Positions 17,434 through 28,020 are shown, counted from the stretch's first letter. The stretch is DNA of 64,000 bases from Candidatus Obscuribacterales bacterium (GCA_019750335.1 JAIEOQ010000008.1:741193-805192); one strand, 5' to 3'. Made by a program: numbers and translations. The notes: generated by a model not told the origin, from the letters alone.

Positions 17434-17859
17434 TTACGGAGTGCCAGCGAGAAAAGCTTGCATGGCAGCGACGGTAGCATCAGCATCAGCCTCAGCACGA
17501 GCCAAAGCGGCATCGAGCTTTTTACGCGCAGCCTCAAGAGCCTGACGAAGATTCGCCAATTCTTGTTTTTGCTTCTGAATCGCTTCAATCAAAGCGCGCA
17601 GCGCTCTGGCATCAACGTGCTGAGCAGCCAACTTCAAGTCGTACTCAGCAAGCTTCCCGCGCAAAATCGCTTCATCAAGACGATCCGCACCATTAGCAGC
17701 AGCTAAGACAGCTGCCGTTTCGGCGCAAAGACCATCTTTGTTCAAAGCCAACAGTTTGACGTGTTCGAGATGCAATCGCGTTTTGCCAGCCGTATATTCG
17801 GCCAATGCAGTTTGATACTCTGCCAAAGCAGCGTTAAAGTTTCCAGGCGAACCGGACAT
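17434..17859 (-). CDS. Small Ala-rich coiled-coil protein
   Basis: A 141-residue protein, almost wholly helical and Ala/Leu/Glu/Lys-rich, with long heptad-like stretches (LRALIEAIQKQKQELANLRQ, ALEAARKKLDAALARAEADA). No signal peptide or membrane segment. The frame is open to 17910, but the ATG at 17859 (MSGSPGNF) has an AAAGAAAG Shine-Dalgarno. It could be a structural or chaperone-like protein; I cannot assign a family. A hairpin terminator separates it from the SulP-carbonic anhydrase gene. Confidence 0.6.
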   Translation of the reverse strand: MSGSPGNFNAALAEYQTALAEYTAGKTRLHLEHVKLLALNKDGLCAETAAVLAAANGADRLDEAILRGKLAEYDLKLAAQHVDARALRALIEAIQKQKQELANLRQALEAARKKLDAALARAEADADATVAAMQAFLAGTP

Positions 17860-17910
17860 AGAGTTTCTTTCTTTGATTTCGCAGTCGAAGTTAGGACTCT
17901 CAGCTTTCAT

Positions 17911-18598
17911 TGCTTGCGCAGGCAGCGCAACAGAAAGAGCAGAGATGTTCGTTGGTTCGAAAAAAGTAAATATCAGGTTGAAAAATTACTGCGAGTTCAT
18001 AAGGCTATTAAAGACTAGATCAGAATGATGATCGATTGCCATCTTGGCAACAAACGAGGGCGTAGCGAGGCTGCACTAGCATCGCGAAAGTATCACCTCT
18101 TGGCAATACCGCAATCCCGGTAAGATAGCTGCGCTAATGATTAGTTGCCGATATAGCGATTAGATAGCACTTAAAGAAGATTGCTTTGCAAAATTCAATT
18201 CCGGTCAGCATCGCCCAAATATCGAAACAAAATCCTAATAATTGGTGGCTTTCGGGGATCGCAATCCCCCGTGTCTAGGCGCTGGAATGTACGTCCTATA
18301 GATATTTTCCAGCTCATATGAGTATTTCCTACTTTGTCTTTGGTCCCTTGACGTCTTTATATTGTGATTATCATTCGTTATCTCCCTTTGCACATTTGGA
18401 ACCTCAACAGAACCTAAGTCTCACCAGTACTTCATCTCAACTAAAGCAGCTACCGCAACGCACCGGATGGTTAAGTCCAAGCAGCGGTTCTTTTAGTCAA
18501 AGCCTTTTGATTTTTGATTGATTTGAGTCCCGCTGACCATGCGCTAAGTGTCAGGCGAAGGTTAAGCACCGATCATGTTTTGCTGAAGGAGAAAGAAC
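17911..18598. other. Gene-free stretch upstream of the Bat-like operon
   Basis: About 690 nt with no supportable gene on either strand. A short hairpin (CGGGGAT-CGCA-ATCCCCCG) lies near 18251-18270. A loose promoter-like pair (TTGACG near 18349 with TATCAT 15 nt on) is too weak to claim. The last ~20 nt hold the GAAGGAGAAAGAAC ribosome-binding site of the VWA gene. Confidence 0.4.
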
Positions 18599-19615
18599 AT
18601 GTCTCTCCCGATCCAATTCGTCAGTCCTCTGATGTTGTTGTTGGCCTGCTTGGCTGTACCAATCATCTGGTACCGCAGTAAACGGCAGCCGGCTGTTTTG
18701 CACTCGAAAGTAAGTGTTCAGAAAAGTCTTGGCACCCTGCCTTTGCTTGGCTGGTTGCCGAACGTGTTTTTTGCTTTGACCGCTGTTTGCATCGCCGCTG
18801 CTTTAGCTAAACCGGTTCTACCCGAACAGGTGGAAAAAGAAGCTTTCGATACCCGCGACATCATGATTGCTGTCGATATTTCGGGTTCGATGACTTCGGC
18901 ACTGCCCGGCGGTGCGCCTCCGGGCGCGACGGCAATCGCTAAAGGCAAAGACGGCAAAGAGATTGCTTACCGCGCTCTTGATGCTGCCGAAGATGCGACC
19001 AAAACCTTTACGGCTAGCCGGCAAGGTGACCGGGTCGGTATTTTTGTTTTCGACGATCAGACTTACTACTACTGGCCGATGAGTCGCGATTTGAAAATCA
19101 TTCAGCGCAAAGCTGACTTGATCAACTCGCGCGAAGGCGGTGGCACCAACTTCGAAGGCCCGACTGAGCACGACCCGCGTTACGGGCCGATTCAAGCGGC
19201 AATCGAACATTGGAAAGAGTACGGTCAAGCGAAAACCAAGATTCTCATTCTTGTTTCGGACGGTCAAGCACCGATTAGCGAAAAGCGCTTCCAGGAGCTG
19301 ACCACGCAAATGAAAGAAGTGAACGGCCGTATTTATATGCTCGGTATCGGTGGTGGCTGGCTAAGCGAAGCTACCGGCAACGGTACGGATGACATTCGCA
19401 AGCTTGTTGCCGAACTCAAAGGCAAATGTTTTGCTGCTGCTGACGCTAAGCAGATGCAAGAAGCGATGGCCACTATCGACAGCCTGGAGAAATCCACGGT
19501 TTATATCGAGAAAACGACCAATTACCGCCCGATTTACAGCTACTTTGTTGCCGCATCAATCATCTTTTTGGTTCTCTTCCTCGGCAGCACGCTGCTCACC
19601 CGAGAGCGCGCCTAG
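18599..19615 (+). CDS. batA: BatA-like VWA-domain membrane protein
   Basis: A 338-residue inner-membrane protein: N-terminal hydrophobic segments near 7-24 and 50-73, a VWA domain from ~85 to 290, and a C-terminal helix (YSYFVAASIIFLVLFLGSTLL). The MIDAS motif DISGSMTS is near residues 92-99, with GGTNFEG and VSDGQAP completing the metal site. This is the BatA/BatB layout of Bat (Bacteroides aerotolerance) operons, which are linked to stress resistance and envelope integrity. AAGGAGAAAGAAC precedes the ATG. It starts a run of same-strand genes to 28209. Confidence 0.85.
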   Translation: MSLPIQFVSPLMLLLACLAVPIIWYRSKRQPAVLHSKVSVQKSLGTLPLLGWLPNVFFALTAVCIAAALAKPVLPEQVEKEAFDTRDIMIAVDISGSMTSALPGGAPPGATAIAKGKDGKEIAYRALDAAEDATKTFTASRQGDRVGIFVFDDQTYYYWPMSRDLKIIQRKADLINSREGGGTNFEGPTEHDPRYGPIQAAIEHWKEYGQAKTKILILVSDGQAPISEKRFQELTTQMKEVNGRIYMLGIGGGWLSEATGNGTDDIRKLVAELKGKCFAAADAKQMQEAMATIDSLEKSTVYIEKTTNYRPIYSYFVAASIIFLVLFLGSTLLTRERA

Positions 19616-19635
19616 GCGGAAAGGAGTAAGGAACT

Positions 19636-20283
19636 ATGTTTGGAAAATTCCTCAAGAAAAACTGGCGTAAGCTGGCCGCACTCACTCTTGTGACCGTGCT
19701 CGGCTGCGCTTTGGTTGTTGCTCAAAAACAACTCGCTGTCTGGGAGTCGCCCCAGGTGACTTTCTATAACGAAGGCTTGGCTTTCTACAACGAAGGCAAG
19801 GTCGACGAAGCAATGGTCGCTTTCGACAAGAGTTTGGACGCCTACAAAGCCGGTCGCCGGCGCGAAGGCTGGCAGAAATACGTTTACCCCGCGACTTCCA
19901 CCGAATGGGCGGCCGAAGCTCATCATAAGAAGGCGATTCTCTACATCATGAAGCAGAAAGCGCCCCAGGCGATTGAAAGCTTCAAAGAATCGATCAAGCT
20001 CAATTCCGGTGCCGATCAGTTCCGTGAGCTCACTGCCGACCAGGTAAAGTACCTCGGCGAAGAGCTGCGCAATATGACCGAGGCTGACATCCAACGTCTG
20101 GATGCCAAAGCCAAAATCGTGCAGTACGACTTGGAAATGATGTTCAAGAAAAATCCGTCCATGGCTGCCGGCGAAGGCAAGGGTAAAGGTAAGGGCAAAG
20201 GTCAGGGTCAAAAGCCCGGACAAGAGCCTGGTGAGCAACCCGGTGGTAAAGACGCTGGCAAGGGCAATCGCGACGACATCTAA
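19636..20283 (+). CDS. TPR membrane protein (BatC-like)
   Basis: A 215-residue protein with an N-terminal membrane segment (LAALTLVTVLGCALVVAQ) and TPR-like helices: VTFYNEGLAFYNEGKVDEAM, FDKSLDAYK, AHHKKAILYIMKQKAPQAIE, FKESIKLN. The C-terminal ~45 residues are a low-complexity Gly/Lys/Pro/Gln tail (GKGKGKGKGQGQ...). A TPR protein between two VWA proteins matches BatC in Bat operons. GAAAGGAGTAAGGAAC is the ribosome-binding site; the next gene follows after 12 nt. Confidence 0.75.
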   Translation: MFGKFLKKNWRKLAALTLVTVLGCALVVAQKQLAVWESPQVTFYNEGLAFYNEGKVDEAMVAFDKSLDAYKAGRRREGWQKYVYPATSTEWAAEAHHKKAILYIMKQKAPQAIESFKESIKLNSGADQFRELTADQVKYLGEELRNMTEADIQRLDAKAKIVQYDLEMMFKKNPSMAAGEGKGKGKGKGQGQKPGQEPGEQPGGKDAGKGNRDDI

Positions 20284-20295
20284 AGGAGGTGGATT

Positions 20296-21384
20296 ATGGG
20301 GTTTCTCTACCCGCAAATGTTTGCCTTCTTTCTTGCTGTTCCAGCAGTGCTAGGCATCGGCTACGTTGCCTATCGCTTGCGCCTGGAAGCAAGAAAGATG
20401 TATGGGCAGCCTAAGCTGCTCGAACGTTATTTGAAGGCGCCTTCCAACCGTTCGGAATGGCTTTATATCGCCGGCTGGGTTGCCGTTTCTGCCTTGCTGG
20501 CGATTGCGGCGGCTGGTCCCTATCTGGTGAACACTCCTGAGCGCGTGCCCGACGGTACAGTACAGGCGGTGATGACGTTGGACGTGAGCAAATCGATGCT
20601 TGCCGAAGACTACCGCCTGAGCATGCCAGCCGAGTACGGCGATAAAACCGAGGTTGTCGGCCCGTGGGGTTCGCGCCTGGACATGGCGAAATATCAGATC
20701 GGCCAAGTAATGATTGCTCTACAAGGCAATCAGGTCGGTCTGGTTAACTACATGGGTGAAGGTTTTTCTCAAGCTGATTTGTGCGCCGACTATGAGTCGT
20801 TGCGTTGGGTTTTGAAAAACTGGGTCAAAGCCGGGAACGCTCCCGGCAATGGATCCAATTACGCCGAAGGTCTGAAAACGGCCATTGAAACCCTCCAACG
20901 CGACTGGGATAAGAACAAGACGCAAGTTATTGTTCTCTTCTCCGACGGCGGCTATACCGGTGAACCGGCGGATCTTGAGGCGGTGCTCGACGAGCTCGTC
21001 AAACTCAAGATCAAGCTTGTTGTGATCGGAATCGGGACTCCCGGTGCAAACCACATCCCGCTTTACGATGCGAACAATCAGCTTGCCGGTTATCTGACCA
21101 AGAAAGATGATCAAGGCCAGGAACAGCTGGTAACGACCTCTTTCGATGGTGAGCCGTTGCGCGCCATGGTCGCCAAAACCGGCGGCGCTTATTTGCATGT
21201 CGAAGCCGATAAGAGTACGCATCAACTGAACATCGATTGGAAAAAGCTTGCCGACGTGCTCGGCGGCTCCCACGATGAGATGCGTCAAACTCCGATTTTC
21301 CAATGGTTTGTCGGCGCCGCTGGCGTCATTCTGCTTGTTTTGTCTGCTGCCGGTGTTTTGCTGCGTTCGCGCACCGCCCGTTAA
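20296..21384 (+). CDS. batB: BatB-like VWA-domain membrane protein
   Basis: A 362-residue inner-membrane protein with the same plan as BatA: hydrophobic segments near 8-25 and 56-74, a VWA domain with MIDAS DVSKSMLAEDY near residues 96-106, LFSDGGYTGE near 215, and a terminal helix (FVGAAGVILLVLSAAGVLL). The third MIDAS position is Lys-Ser rather than Gly-Ser (DVSKSM), as in many BatB proteins. An AAAGGAGGTGGATT ribosome-binding site precedes the ATG. BatA and BatB are thought to form a membrane complex with the TPR protein. Confidence 0.83.
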   Translation: MGFLYPQMFAFFLAVPAVLGIGYVAYRLRLEARKMYGQPKLLERYLKAPSNRSEWLYIAGWVAVSALLAIAAAGPYLVNTPERVPDGTVQAVMTLDVSKSMLAEDYRLSMPAEYGDKTEVVGPWGSRLDMAKYQIGQVMIALQGNQVGLVNYMGEGFSQADLCADYESLRWVLKNWVKAGNAPGNGSNYAEGLKTAIETLQRDWDKNKTQVIVLFSDGGYTGEPADLEAVLDELVKLKIKLVVIGIGTPGANHIPLYDANNQLAGYLTKKDDQGQEQLVTTSFDGEPLRAMVAKTGGAYLHVEADKSTHQLNIDWKKLADVLGGSHDEMRQTPIFQWFVGAAGVILLVLSAAGVLLRSRTAR

Positions 21385-21432
21385 TAGTCTAAATTCACCA
21401 ACTTACCTTCAATTGAGAAATGGAGTCCTATC

Positions 21433-22491
<1,059 letters not shown>

Positions 22492-22513
22492 TTTGGGATT
22501 CTCCTGCAGTCAC

Positions 22514-22634
22514 GTATCCCCGGCAGTTTGTTGCCGGGGATACGCCTGCGGTCCTAAACAAGATGCCGGGCGATCTTTTCTAGTTAATCGATATCCTGGC
22601 ATCTTGTTTCTTCAAAACATCCGGCAAAAGCCGG
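22514..22634 (+). repeat. Three consecutive hairpins between moxR and the DUF58 gene
   Basis: First: GTATCCCCGGCA (22514-22525) with its complement at 22532-22543. Second: CAAGATGCCGGG (22559-22570) with CCTGGCATCTTG (22595-22606, one G-T pair), followed by TTTCTTC. Third: CCGGC-AAAA-GCCGG (22621-22634), just before the AGGAGG of the next gene. Together they could lower expression of the downstream genes relative to moxR or mark an RNA processing site. Confidence 0.65.
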
Positions 22635-22659
22635 CCATATTTTAGGAGGATTCCTAACC

Positions 22660-23616
22660 ATGAGGCTCGAAACCGAAGCTGAAATCAGTGAAATTCTCAC
22701 TCGCGTGATTCAGTGCCCGATCCCAATTGACTGGAAAGCGGAAAGCCCGATTCCAGGCATGGGCGATCGTAAAAGCACTTATCGCGGCGCCGGTACTGAC
22801 TTTTATGAACTTGATCGTTATCGCCCCGGCGACGACGCTCGCACCATCGACTGGATGGCAACGGCCGCCACCGGCTGGCAAACTACTTTGCGCACTGTCT
22901 ACCAGGAAGAGAAGCACATCAATGCTTATGTTCTGGTGGATGTTGGTCACAGCATGAATTTCGGTACGGTACGTACGACTAAGCGTTATGCTGCTGCCGA
23001 AATGGCCGGCACCGTCTTCTACTCAGTAGACAAAACGCGTGATCGTGCCGGCATCACGGTATTCACGCCGGACGGCGTCTTGGACAGTCTATCTGCCCGA
23101 GCCGCTATGCCCAATGTCTATGAAGCGATGGCTCTTCTGCTTGAAGCCGACGCCAACGATCCGCAGCTCGCTCAAGGCAGCGGCGATGGCTTGGCCAAGG
23201 CGCTCTCGACGCTGCCCATGCAGCGTTCGCTTGTTTTTGTCGTCACCGACTTTATGAATATGAGCGAAACCGACTGGAGAGAGCTTGGGGAAGCTTCGGT
23301 AACTCACGACGTGATCTGCATTTATATGCAAGATCGTCGCGAGCGCGAACTGCCGCAAGTGGGCGGGACCGGTTTCCTCGGCGGGTTGCTCAGCAAACTC
23401 GGCTGCGCTTACACCATTGAAGATCACCGCGGAAATCGGCGCACGATCTGGAACAACGCCAGAACGCGCAAGCGTTACGCCGAGAATTTCCGCAAGCATG
23501 AATCCGGTATTACGGCGCAGCTCGACAAAATCGGCTGCCAGTGGATGGTGATCAGCACCGAAGAGGGCGATGCAGCGATCCCAAAAATCCTGACTCTCTT
23601 TGGCACACACTGTTAG
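22660..23616 (+). CDS. DUF58-family protein (VWA-like, MoxR partner)
   Basis: A 318-residue cytoplasmic protein. The DUF58 hallmark DFYELDRYRPGDDARTIDW is near residues 47-65, followed by a VWA-like core with a degenerate MIDAS (DVGHSMNFG near 91-99) and FVVTDFMNMSETDW near 195. DUF58 proteins almost always accompany MoxR and probably deliver substrates to it. TAGGAGGATTCCTAACC precedes the ATG; the BatD-like gene begins 11 nt after the stop. It lies downstream of three hairpins, so it may be less expressed than moxR. Confidence 0.88.
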   Translation: MRLETEAEISEILTRVIQCPIPIDWKAESPIPGMGDRKSTYRGAGTDFYELDRYRPGDDARTIDWMATAATGWQTTLRTVYQEEKHINAYVLVDVGHSMNFGTVRTTKRYAAAEMAGTVFYSVDKTRDRAGITVFTPDGVLDSLSARAAMPNVYEAMALLLEADANDPQLAQGSGDGLAKALSTLPMQRSLVFVVTDFMNMSETDWRELGEASVTHDVICIYMQDRRERELPQVGGTGFLGGLLSKLGCAYTIEDHRGNRRTIWNNARTRKRYAENFRKHESGITAQLDKIGCQWMVISTEEGDAAIPKILTLFGTHC

Positions 23617-23627
23617 GAGGCGGAACC

Positions 23628-24641
23628 ATGATTTGGAAAAACATTTTTGCAGCCGCATTACTAGCGGCCAGCTTGAGTTTTGCGCAAACTGCTTCCGCTC
23701 AAGAGCCGGGGAATTTCCCTTTCCCGGCTGAAGAGCAAGCGGAAGATCCGAGCCCGGTCAACCCGGCTCAAAAATCGCTCGAGAGCGGCAAAGTGATGGT
23801 TGTCGTCGGTTCACAACGTCATTTCGGTTACCGCATCGGTGAAGTGATTCCGGTAACGGTGGTGATTGCTGCCGACAACGGCGTCAAAGTGAACATCGAA
23901 ACGTTGAAGCGCAATGTGCTTGCTGCCGAGGGCTCCGACTTTGAGATCAGCGAACCGCCGATCTTCATTGAAGAAGTACGCGACGGCAAAACGGTGACCC
24001 GCATCCATCTGCGCTTGCGCAGTTGGGTGGTCAAGCCGACTCTCGTTTTGAGCACTGAGTTTTTCTATGCCATCGATCTCCTGCCCGACGGCGTGACCCC
24101 GCGCTGGAAACTGGCTCGCACGCCCGATTTCGTGGTAACCACCTCGAATACGGCCAGCGAAACCAGCAAGGAGCTGCTCGAAGGCGATATGGAGCCGAAG
24201 GTAACGCCGGAACCTTGGATCTCCCAACCGATGCGTTACGTCGGTTTCGCCTTGATGTCGCTGTTGCCGCTCTGGCTCTTGTATCAAGTTTGGACCCGCA
24301 CTCGACCTGTTCGTTATCGCAGTCCGGCTGAAAAAGCCTGGGTTGTTTTCGAACGCGTTTTCGCCGAAGGCAATCAGCTGGGCACGATGAACAAAGATCA
24401 TTATGCCAGCCTGGCCGAGGCGTTGCGAGTCTATCTCGGTTTGGAATCCGTGGCCACCGAACGCGCTCACGCGCCTCTGGACAGCTTCTTCGCTGGGCGT
24501 CTGGATGGGGACGAAATGGCCACTACGGCGCTGAGTGCTCTCAGCAAGTTGGATCGGGCGCTTTACTCAACGGTAACGCTTACCGCTCCTGAGCAACAGC
24601 TTTTGGTTACCGAGTTGGAACGTTTGGTTCCTCACCCCTAA
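23628..24641 (+). CDS. BatD-like exported membrane protein
   Basis: A 337-residue protein with a signal peptide (LLAASLSFAQTASAQEP), a ~170-residue periplasmic beta-rich domain (YRIGEVIPVTVVIAADNGVKV; TRIHLRLRSWVVKPTLVLS), one membrane helix near 205-225 (VGFALMSLLPLWLLYQVW) and a ~110-residue cytoplasmic helical domain. This layout matches the BatD/DUF4381-type component of Bat operons. The frame is open upstream, but the ATG at 23628 follows AGGAGGCGGAACC and begins a good signal peptide. Its place after MoxR and DUF58 supports the call. Confidence 0.68.
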   Translation: MIWKNIFAAALLAASLSFAQTASAQEPGNFPFPAEEQAEDPSPVNPAQKSLESGKVMVVVGSQRHFGYRIGEVIPVTVVIAADNGVKVNIETLKRNVLAAEGSDFEISEPPIFIEEVRDGKTVTRIHLRLRSWVVKPTLVLSTEFFYAIDLLPDGVTPRWKLARTPDFVVTTSNTASETSKELLEGDMEPKVTPEPWISQPMRYVGFALMSLLPLWLLYQVWTRTRPVRYRSPAEKAWVVFERVFAEGNQLGTMNKDHYASLAEALRVYLGLESVATERAHAPLDSFFAGRLDGDEMATTALSALSKLDRALYSTVTLTAPEQQLLVTELERLVPHP

Positions 24642-24660
24642 GTAAGAACTCACGCAAAAG

Positions 24661-24694
24661 AAGAAGCGGCAGGTCGCAAGGCTTGCCGCTTCTT
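24661..24694 (+). repeat. 11-bp hairpin before the first S41 protease gene
   Basis: AAGAAGCGGCA (24661-24671) and TGCCGCTTCTT (24684-24694). Only TT-T follows, so it is at best a weak terminator. Confidence 0.6.
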
Positions 24695-24716
24695 TGAGCG
24701 GAAAAGGAGTTGTTCG

Positions 24717-26279
24717 ATGAAAAGTTGGATTAAAGCAACAGCGCTGCTGGCTGTAATTTTCAGCAGCTCGACTCTTTCTTTTGCGGTTCGCACCTGCTCG
24801 GCCCAAGCCGGACCCAGCCTCCTGCCCCCGGTTCACCCGGATAAGGAAAAGGGAACAGCACCGGCCATCCAAGCTGCTCCGGCCGCGCCTGCGGCACCGG
24901 CTTTCGACGGCAAGGCGGTCTACAAAGAATCTTTCGAGCTCTTCCGCGACATGCACATGCTGCTTGCCGATCCGAAAACCCGCGAAAAGTGGGAAAAGGA
25001 ATGGGAGCACAAGTACGACAATACCGATGCTTTCAAAAGCGAAGAGGGCACGGACAAGGCGTTGCAAGAGCTGGATTACAGCCTCGGGCAGCGCTTCGAC
25101 TACTTCTTCGATCCCGATCGTACAAAAGACGAGCGACAACAGATCGATGCCACCATGGTGGGTATCGGCGCCACTTTGCGTTTGTCGAAGGGGGCTGAAA
25201 TCATCAAGACTTTCACCAAAGACACCAAGCGAGAGGAAGCTGAAAAAGCTTTACTCATCTCCAAGGAGAATCGGCTTGAAATTGACGAGCCGATTGAAGG
25301 CAGTCCGGCTGAAAAAGCCGGTTTGCGTCCTGGAGATGTAATCCAGATGGTGGACGGTAAAGACTTGAACGGTATGTCCCAAGTTGAGGCGATTAAGCTG
25401 ATCAAGGGTAAAGCGAAAACCAAAGTCACCCTTACTGTCGAACGCAAGAACGACAAGAACGAGGTCACGACTTTGGATATCGAGATCACCCGTGCTCCGG
25501 TCACCATTCCGGTGGTCAAGTTCAAAGACCTGGGCGACGGCGTTTCCCATGTGCGTTTGCGCGACTTCATGTCCAAAAACACCATTACCGAAATGCACGC
25601 TGCTTTGCAAAAAGCGGCTAAAGGCAAAGCTTTGATCCTCGACTTGCGCGGCAACGGCGGTGGCAGCTTGACGGCGGCAATCACCATTTGCGGCATGCTC
25701 GTTGATGAAGGTCCGGTGATGGTCACTAAGTATCGGCGCGGGGATAAAATCGTCGAAAACGAAATTATCTTGCAACCCGATCTTTATTTGGAAGAAGAAC
25801 CGGACGAGCAAGGCAAAAAGGTGATGGTGGGACGACCGCGCACCAAACTTGTGATTCCGAAGGACATGCCGATTATCGTCCTAATCGACGAGGGCTCGGC
25901 TAGCGCTTCGGAGATTGTTTCCGGCTGCTTGCAGCATAATCGCCGCGCTTTAGTCGTGGGCACGCCAAGCCACGGCAAAGGTGTCGGTCAATCGGTAGTT
26001 CAGGTGGATGATGGCAAGCGCAGCTTCCACATCACCACCTTTGAATTCATTCCCGGCCGTACGCCGAACAACTGGTACGGCGTTATTCCTGATGTGCGCA
26101 AAGAACGCGAGCAAGGTGCGAAAGAAGACGAACAGCTTAACCTGGGCAAAGAGTTGATCTTGCCCATGATCGCTCAAGTCGAGAAGCGCCTGGCTGACCG
26201 CAATGCGCAAAAGAAATTGCACGAAGATGAGTTTCAAAAAGTGCTACAGGAGCGGCAAAAGACCGAAAAGAAGCCGTAA
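24717..26279 (+). CDS. ctpA: PDZ-containing S41 C-terminal processing protease
   Basis: A 520-residue exported protease: signal peptide to about residue 28, an Ala/Pro linker, a helical pro-region, a PDZ domain (~175-260; ENRLEIDEPIEGSPAEKAGLRPGDVI), then the S41 catalytic domain (LILDLRGNGGGSL). The nucleophile Ser is in EGSASASEI near 393 and the general base Lys in HGKGVGQ near 420; the ~25-residue gap is typical of Prc/CtpA. It cleaves C-termini of periplasmic proteins. It follows the Bat-like genes by 75 nt with an AAAAGGAG site. Confidence 0.92.
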   Translation: MKSWIKATALLAVIFSSSTLSFAVRTCSAQAGPSLLPPVHPDKEKGTAPAIQAAPAAPAAPAFDGKAVYKESFELFRDMHMLLADPKTREKWEKEWEHKYDNTDAFKSEEGTDKALQELDYSLGQRFDYFFDPDRTKDERQQIDATMVGIGATLRLSKGAEIIKTFTKDTKREEAEKALLISKENRLEIDEPIEGSPAEKAGLRPGDVIQMVDGKDLNGMSQVEAIKLIKGKAKTKVTLTVERKNDKNEVTTLDIEITRAPVTIPVVKFKDLGDGVSHVRLRDFMSKNTITEMHAALQKAAKGKALILDLRGNGGGSLTAAITICGMLVDEGPVMVTKYRRGDKIVENEIILQPDLYLEEEPDEQGKKVMVGRPRTKLVIPKDMPIIVLIDEGSASASEIVSGCLQHNRRALVVGTPSHGKGVGQSVVQVDDGKRSFHITTFEFIPGRTPNNWYGVIPDVRKEREQGAKEDEQLNLGKELILPMIAQVEKRLADRNAQKKLHEDEFQKVLQERQKTEKKP

Positions 26280-26295
26280 CTGAGCCTAACACCAA

Positions 26296-26328
26296 GCGGT
26301 CGCGGAAAGAAAATCAATCCGCGACCGC
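26296..26328 (+). repeat. 11-bp hairpin between the two S41 genes
   Basis: GCGGTCGCGGA (26296-26306) and TCCGCGACCGC (26318-26328), with no U-tract, 10 nt before the ribosome-binding site TCTGGAGG of the next gene. Confidence 0.6.
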
Positions 26329-26343
26329 CTTCTGGAGGCAACC

Positions 26344-28011
26344 ATGAATAAGTTTGCAAGGATTCTCTTTCTGGTTATGTTCAGCTTAGCTCTGCCGGCT
26401 GCCCAAAGTCTGGCTCAAACTCCCGCTCTCCCTGCCGGTCAAGCCGAAACAATTCCTCCGACCGGCGAAGCCGGACAAGAGGAAAAAGAAAAACCTGTCT
26501 CCTTGAGCGAAGGAGAAGATGACGGCGAAGAAGGTGCGGAGGCGGAGACCGAAGAAGGCGAAGAGGGCAAGAAAGCTGAGGAGAAAGAAGAAGAGATTAT
26601 CATCATGCGCGGTCCGAGCATGGGTGGTGGTGCCGGCGGTCAAAAGATCAACCCGCCGCCCAAGGTCTTGGAGGCTTTCTACAAGCAGCAATGGTTGAGC
26701 ATTGCCAGCCAGTTTGCCGAGGTCAATAAACTTGCCGGTTGGAGCGACTGGAAAAACAAGTTCGACGGCAAGTTGAATACCTTGGAAGATTTGGACAAAG
26801 CCCTCTCCGATTTGACCGTGTTTCTCGGCGACCGCTGGACCGTCTACACCAGCCGTGCTGAAATCATCAACGCGATCAAGCAACATAAGGAAGGCTTGAT
26901 CGACATCGGTTTGTTTTTGCGCAAGCATAAAGACGGTGCTTTCCATATCGATGCCATCAGTTACGGTTCGCCGACTCACAGCTCCGATCTAAAGGAAGGC
27001 GACGTAATCAAATCGGTTAACGGCAAAGACGTAAGCGGTATGACCAACGCTGAAGCCAACCAGCTTCTCAACGGTAAAGCCGGTGATAAAGTCACTATCG
27101 TCGCTAACTACGACGGTGCAGACCACTCACTGGAGCTGACTTACACCGCCCCTGAAGCACAAGATGTCGACTTGGATATGTTGCCGGGTAAAATCGGCTA
27201 CATCCGCCTGCCGACTTTTATGTCCGATGAAATTGCCGCTAAGTTCATTGAATCTCTGGCTGAACTTTATCAAGCAAGCAAGGGTGAATTGAACGGTTTG
27301 GTCTTCGACTTGCGCAACAATGGCGGTGGCAAAGTTGACCTGTCAATCAAGCTTTCGTCCCTCTTTCTCGAACACGGCACTATCGTCAAGACAAAGATGC
27401 GTAGCAGTCGCAACGTGCAAGAGACGGCGTACAAGACGATCCCGGCTCCGCAGTATCTGGAGGATTTGTTGCCCGGACAGGCCAGCGAATTCGGCCATAT
27501 GCTGCAAACGGTGCCGATTGTGATTTTGATCAACGGCTCAACGGCTAGCGCTTCGGAGATCACTACCGGTTGCTTGCAAGACAACGGTCGAGCTTGGGTG
27601 GTCGGCACTCACAGCTTCGGTAAAGCTGTCGGCTATCAGCGCTTTCCTCTGGAAAACGGTGGTATTTTGCAGATTACCAACTTGAGTTATCTCACACCGA
27701 AGGACACCGACATCGCCGATAAAGGCATCAAGCCTAACGAAGTCGTCGAGAACGAGCGCGGTTCGGCCGATGATCTGCAGTTGAAAGCTGCTCACGTGCA
27801 CTTGATGAAAATCGTCAAGGAACGCAACAAGCAGCTGAGCCAAGCGCGTAGCCTGGCTAACGAAGGTCAGCCGGTTGTTCATCCGGATGAAGTGAAGCTG
27901 GAGCCCCGGGTTCCGGTTTACGACATCCTTTTGCTCGGTGGCGGGTCGGCCGTGTACTTGTTCCTGTTCTACCACCGCCATCGTATGTTGCGTTGGCGGC
28001 GTCGGCGTTAG
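26344..28011 (+). CDS. Second S41 protease with acidic linker and C-terminal membrane anchor
   Basis: A 555-residue paralog of the preceding protease. After a signal peptide comes a very acidic low-complexity stretch (~residues 55-95, Glu/Asp/Gly/Lys), a helical region, a PDZ domain (~205-265, YGSPTHSSDLKEGDVIKSV) and an S41 domain. Nucleophile Ser in GSTASASEI near 400; Lys in SFGKAVGYQ near 426, so it should be active. Unlike its neighbour it ends with a membrane helix (DILLLGGGSAVYLFLFYH) and an Arg-rich tail (RMLRWRRRR), giving an inner-membrane anchor with a cytoplasmic end. Confidence 0.9.
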   Translation: MNKFARILFLVMFSLALPAAQSLAQTPALPAGQAETIPPTGEAGQEEKEKPVSLSEGEDDGEEGAEAETEEGEEGKKAEEKEEEIIIMRGPSMGGGAGGQKINPPPKVLEAFYKQQWLSIASQFAEVNKLAGWSDWKNKFDGKLNTLEDLDKALSDLTVFLGDRWTVYTSRAEIINAIKQHKEGLIDIGLFLRKHKDGAFHIDAISYGSPTHSSDLKEGDVIKSVNGKDVSGMTNAEANQLLNGKAGDKVTIVANYDGADHSLELTYTAPEAQDVDLDMLPGKIGYIRLPTFMSDEIAAKFIESLAELYQASKGELNGLVFDLRNNGGGKVDLSIKLSSLFLEHGTIVKTKMRSSRNVQETAYKTIPAPQYLEDLLPGQASEFGHMLQTVPIVILINGSTASASEITTGCLQDNGRAWVVGTHSFGKAVGYQRFPLENGGILQITNLSYLTPKDTDIADKGIKPNEVVENERGSADDLQLKAAHVHLMKIVKERNKQLSQARSLANEGQPVVHPDEVKLEPRVPVYDILLLGGGSAVYLFLFYHRHRMLRWRRRR

Positions 28012-28020
28012 CATCAACAA

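Noticed and set aside
17954..17975. GGTTCGAAAA resembling a tRNA T-arm
   Set aside because: No acceptor or anticodon stem can be built around it.
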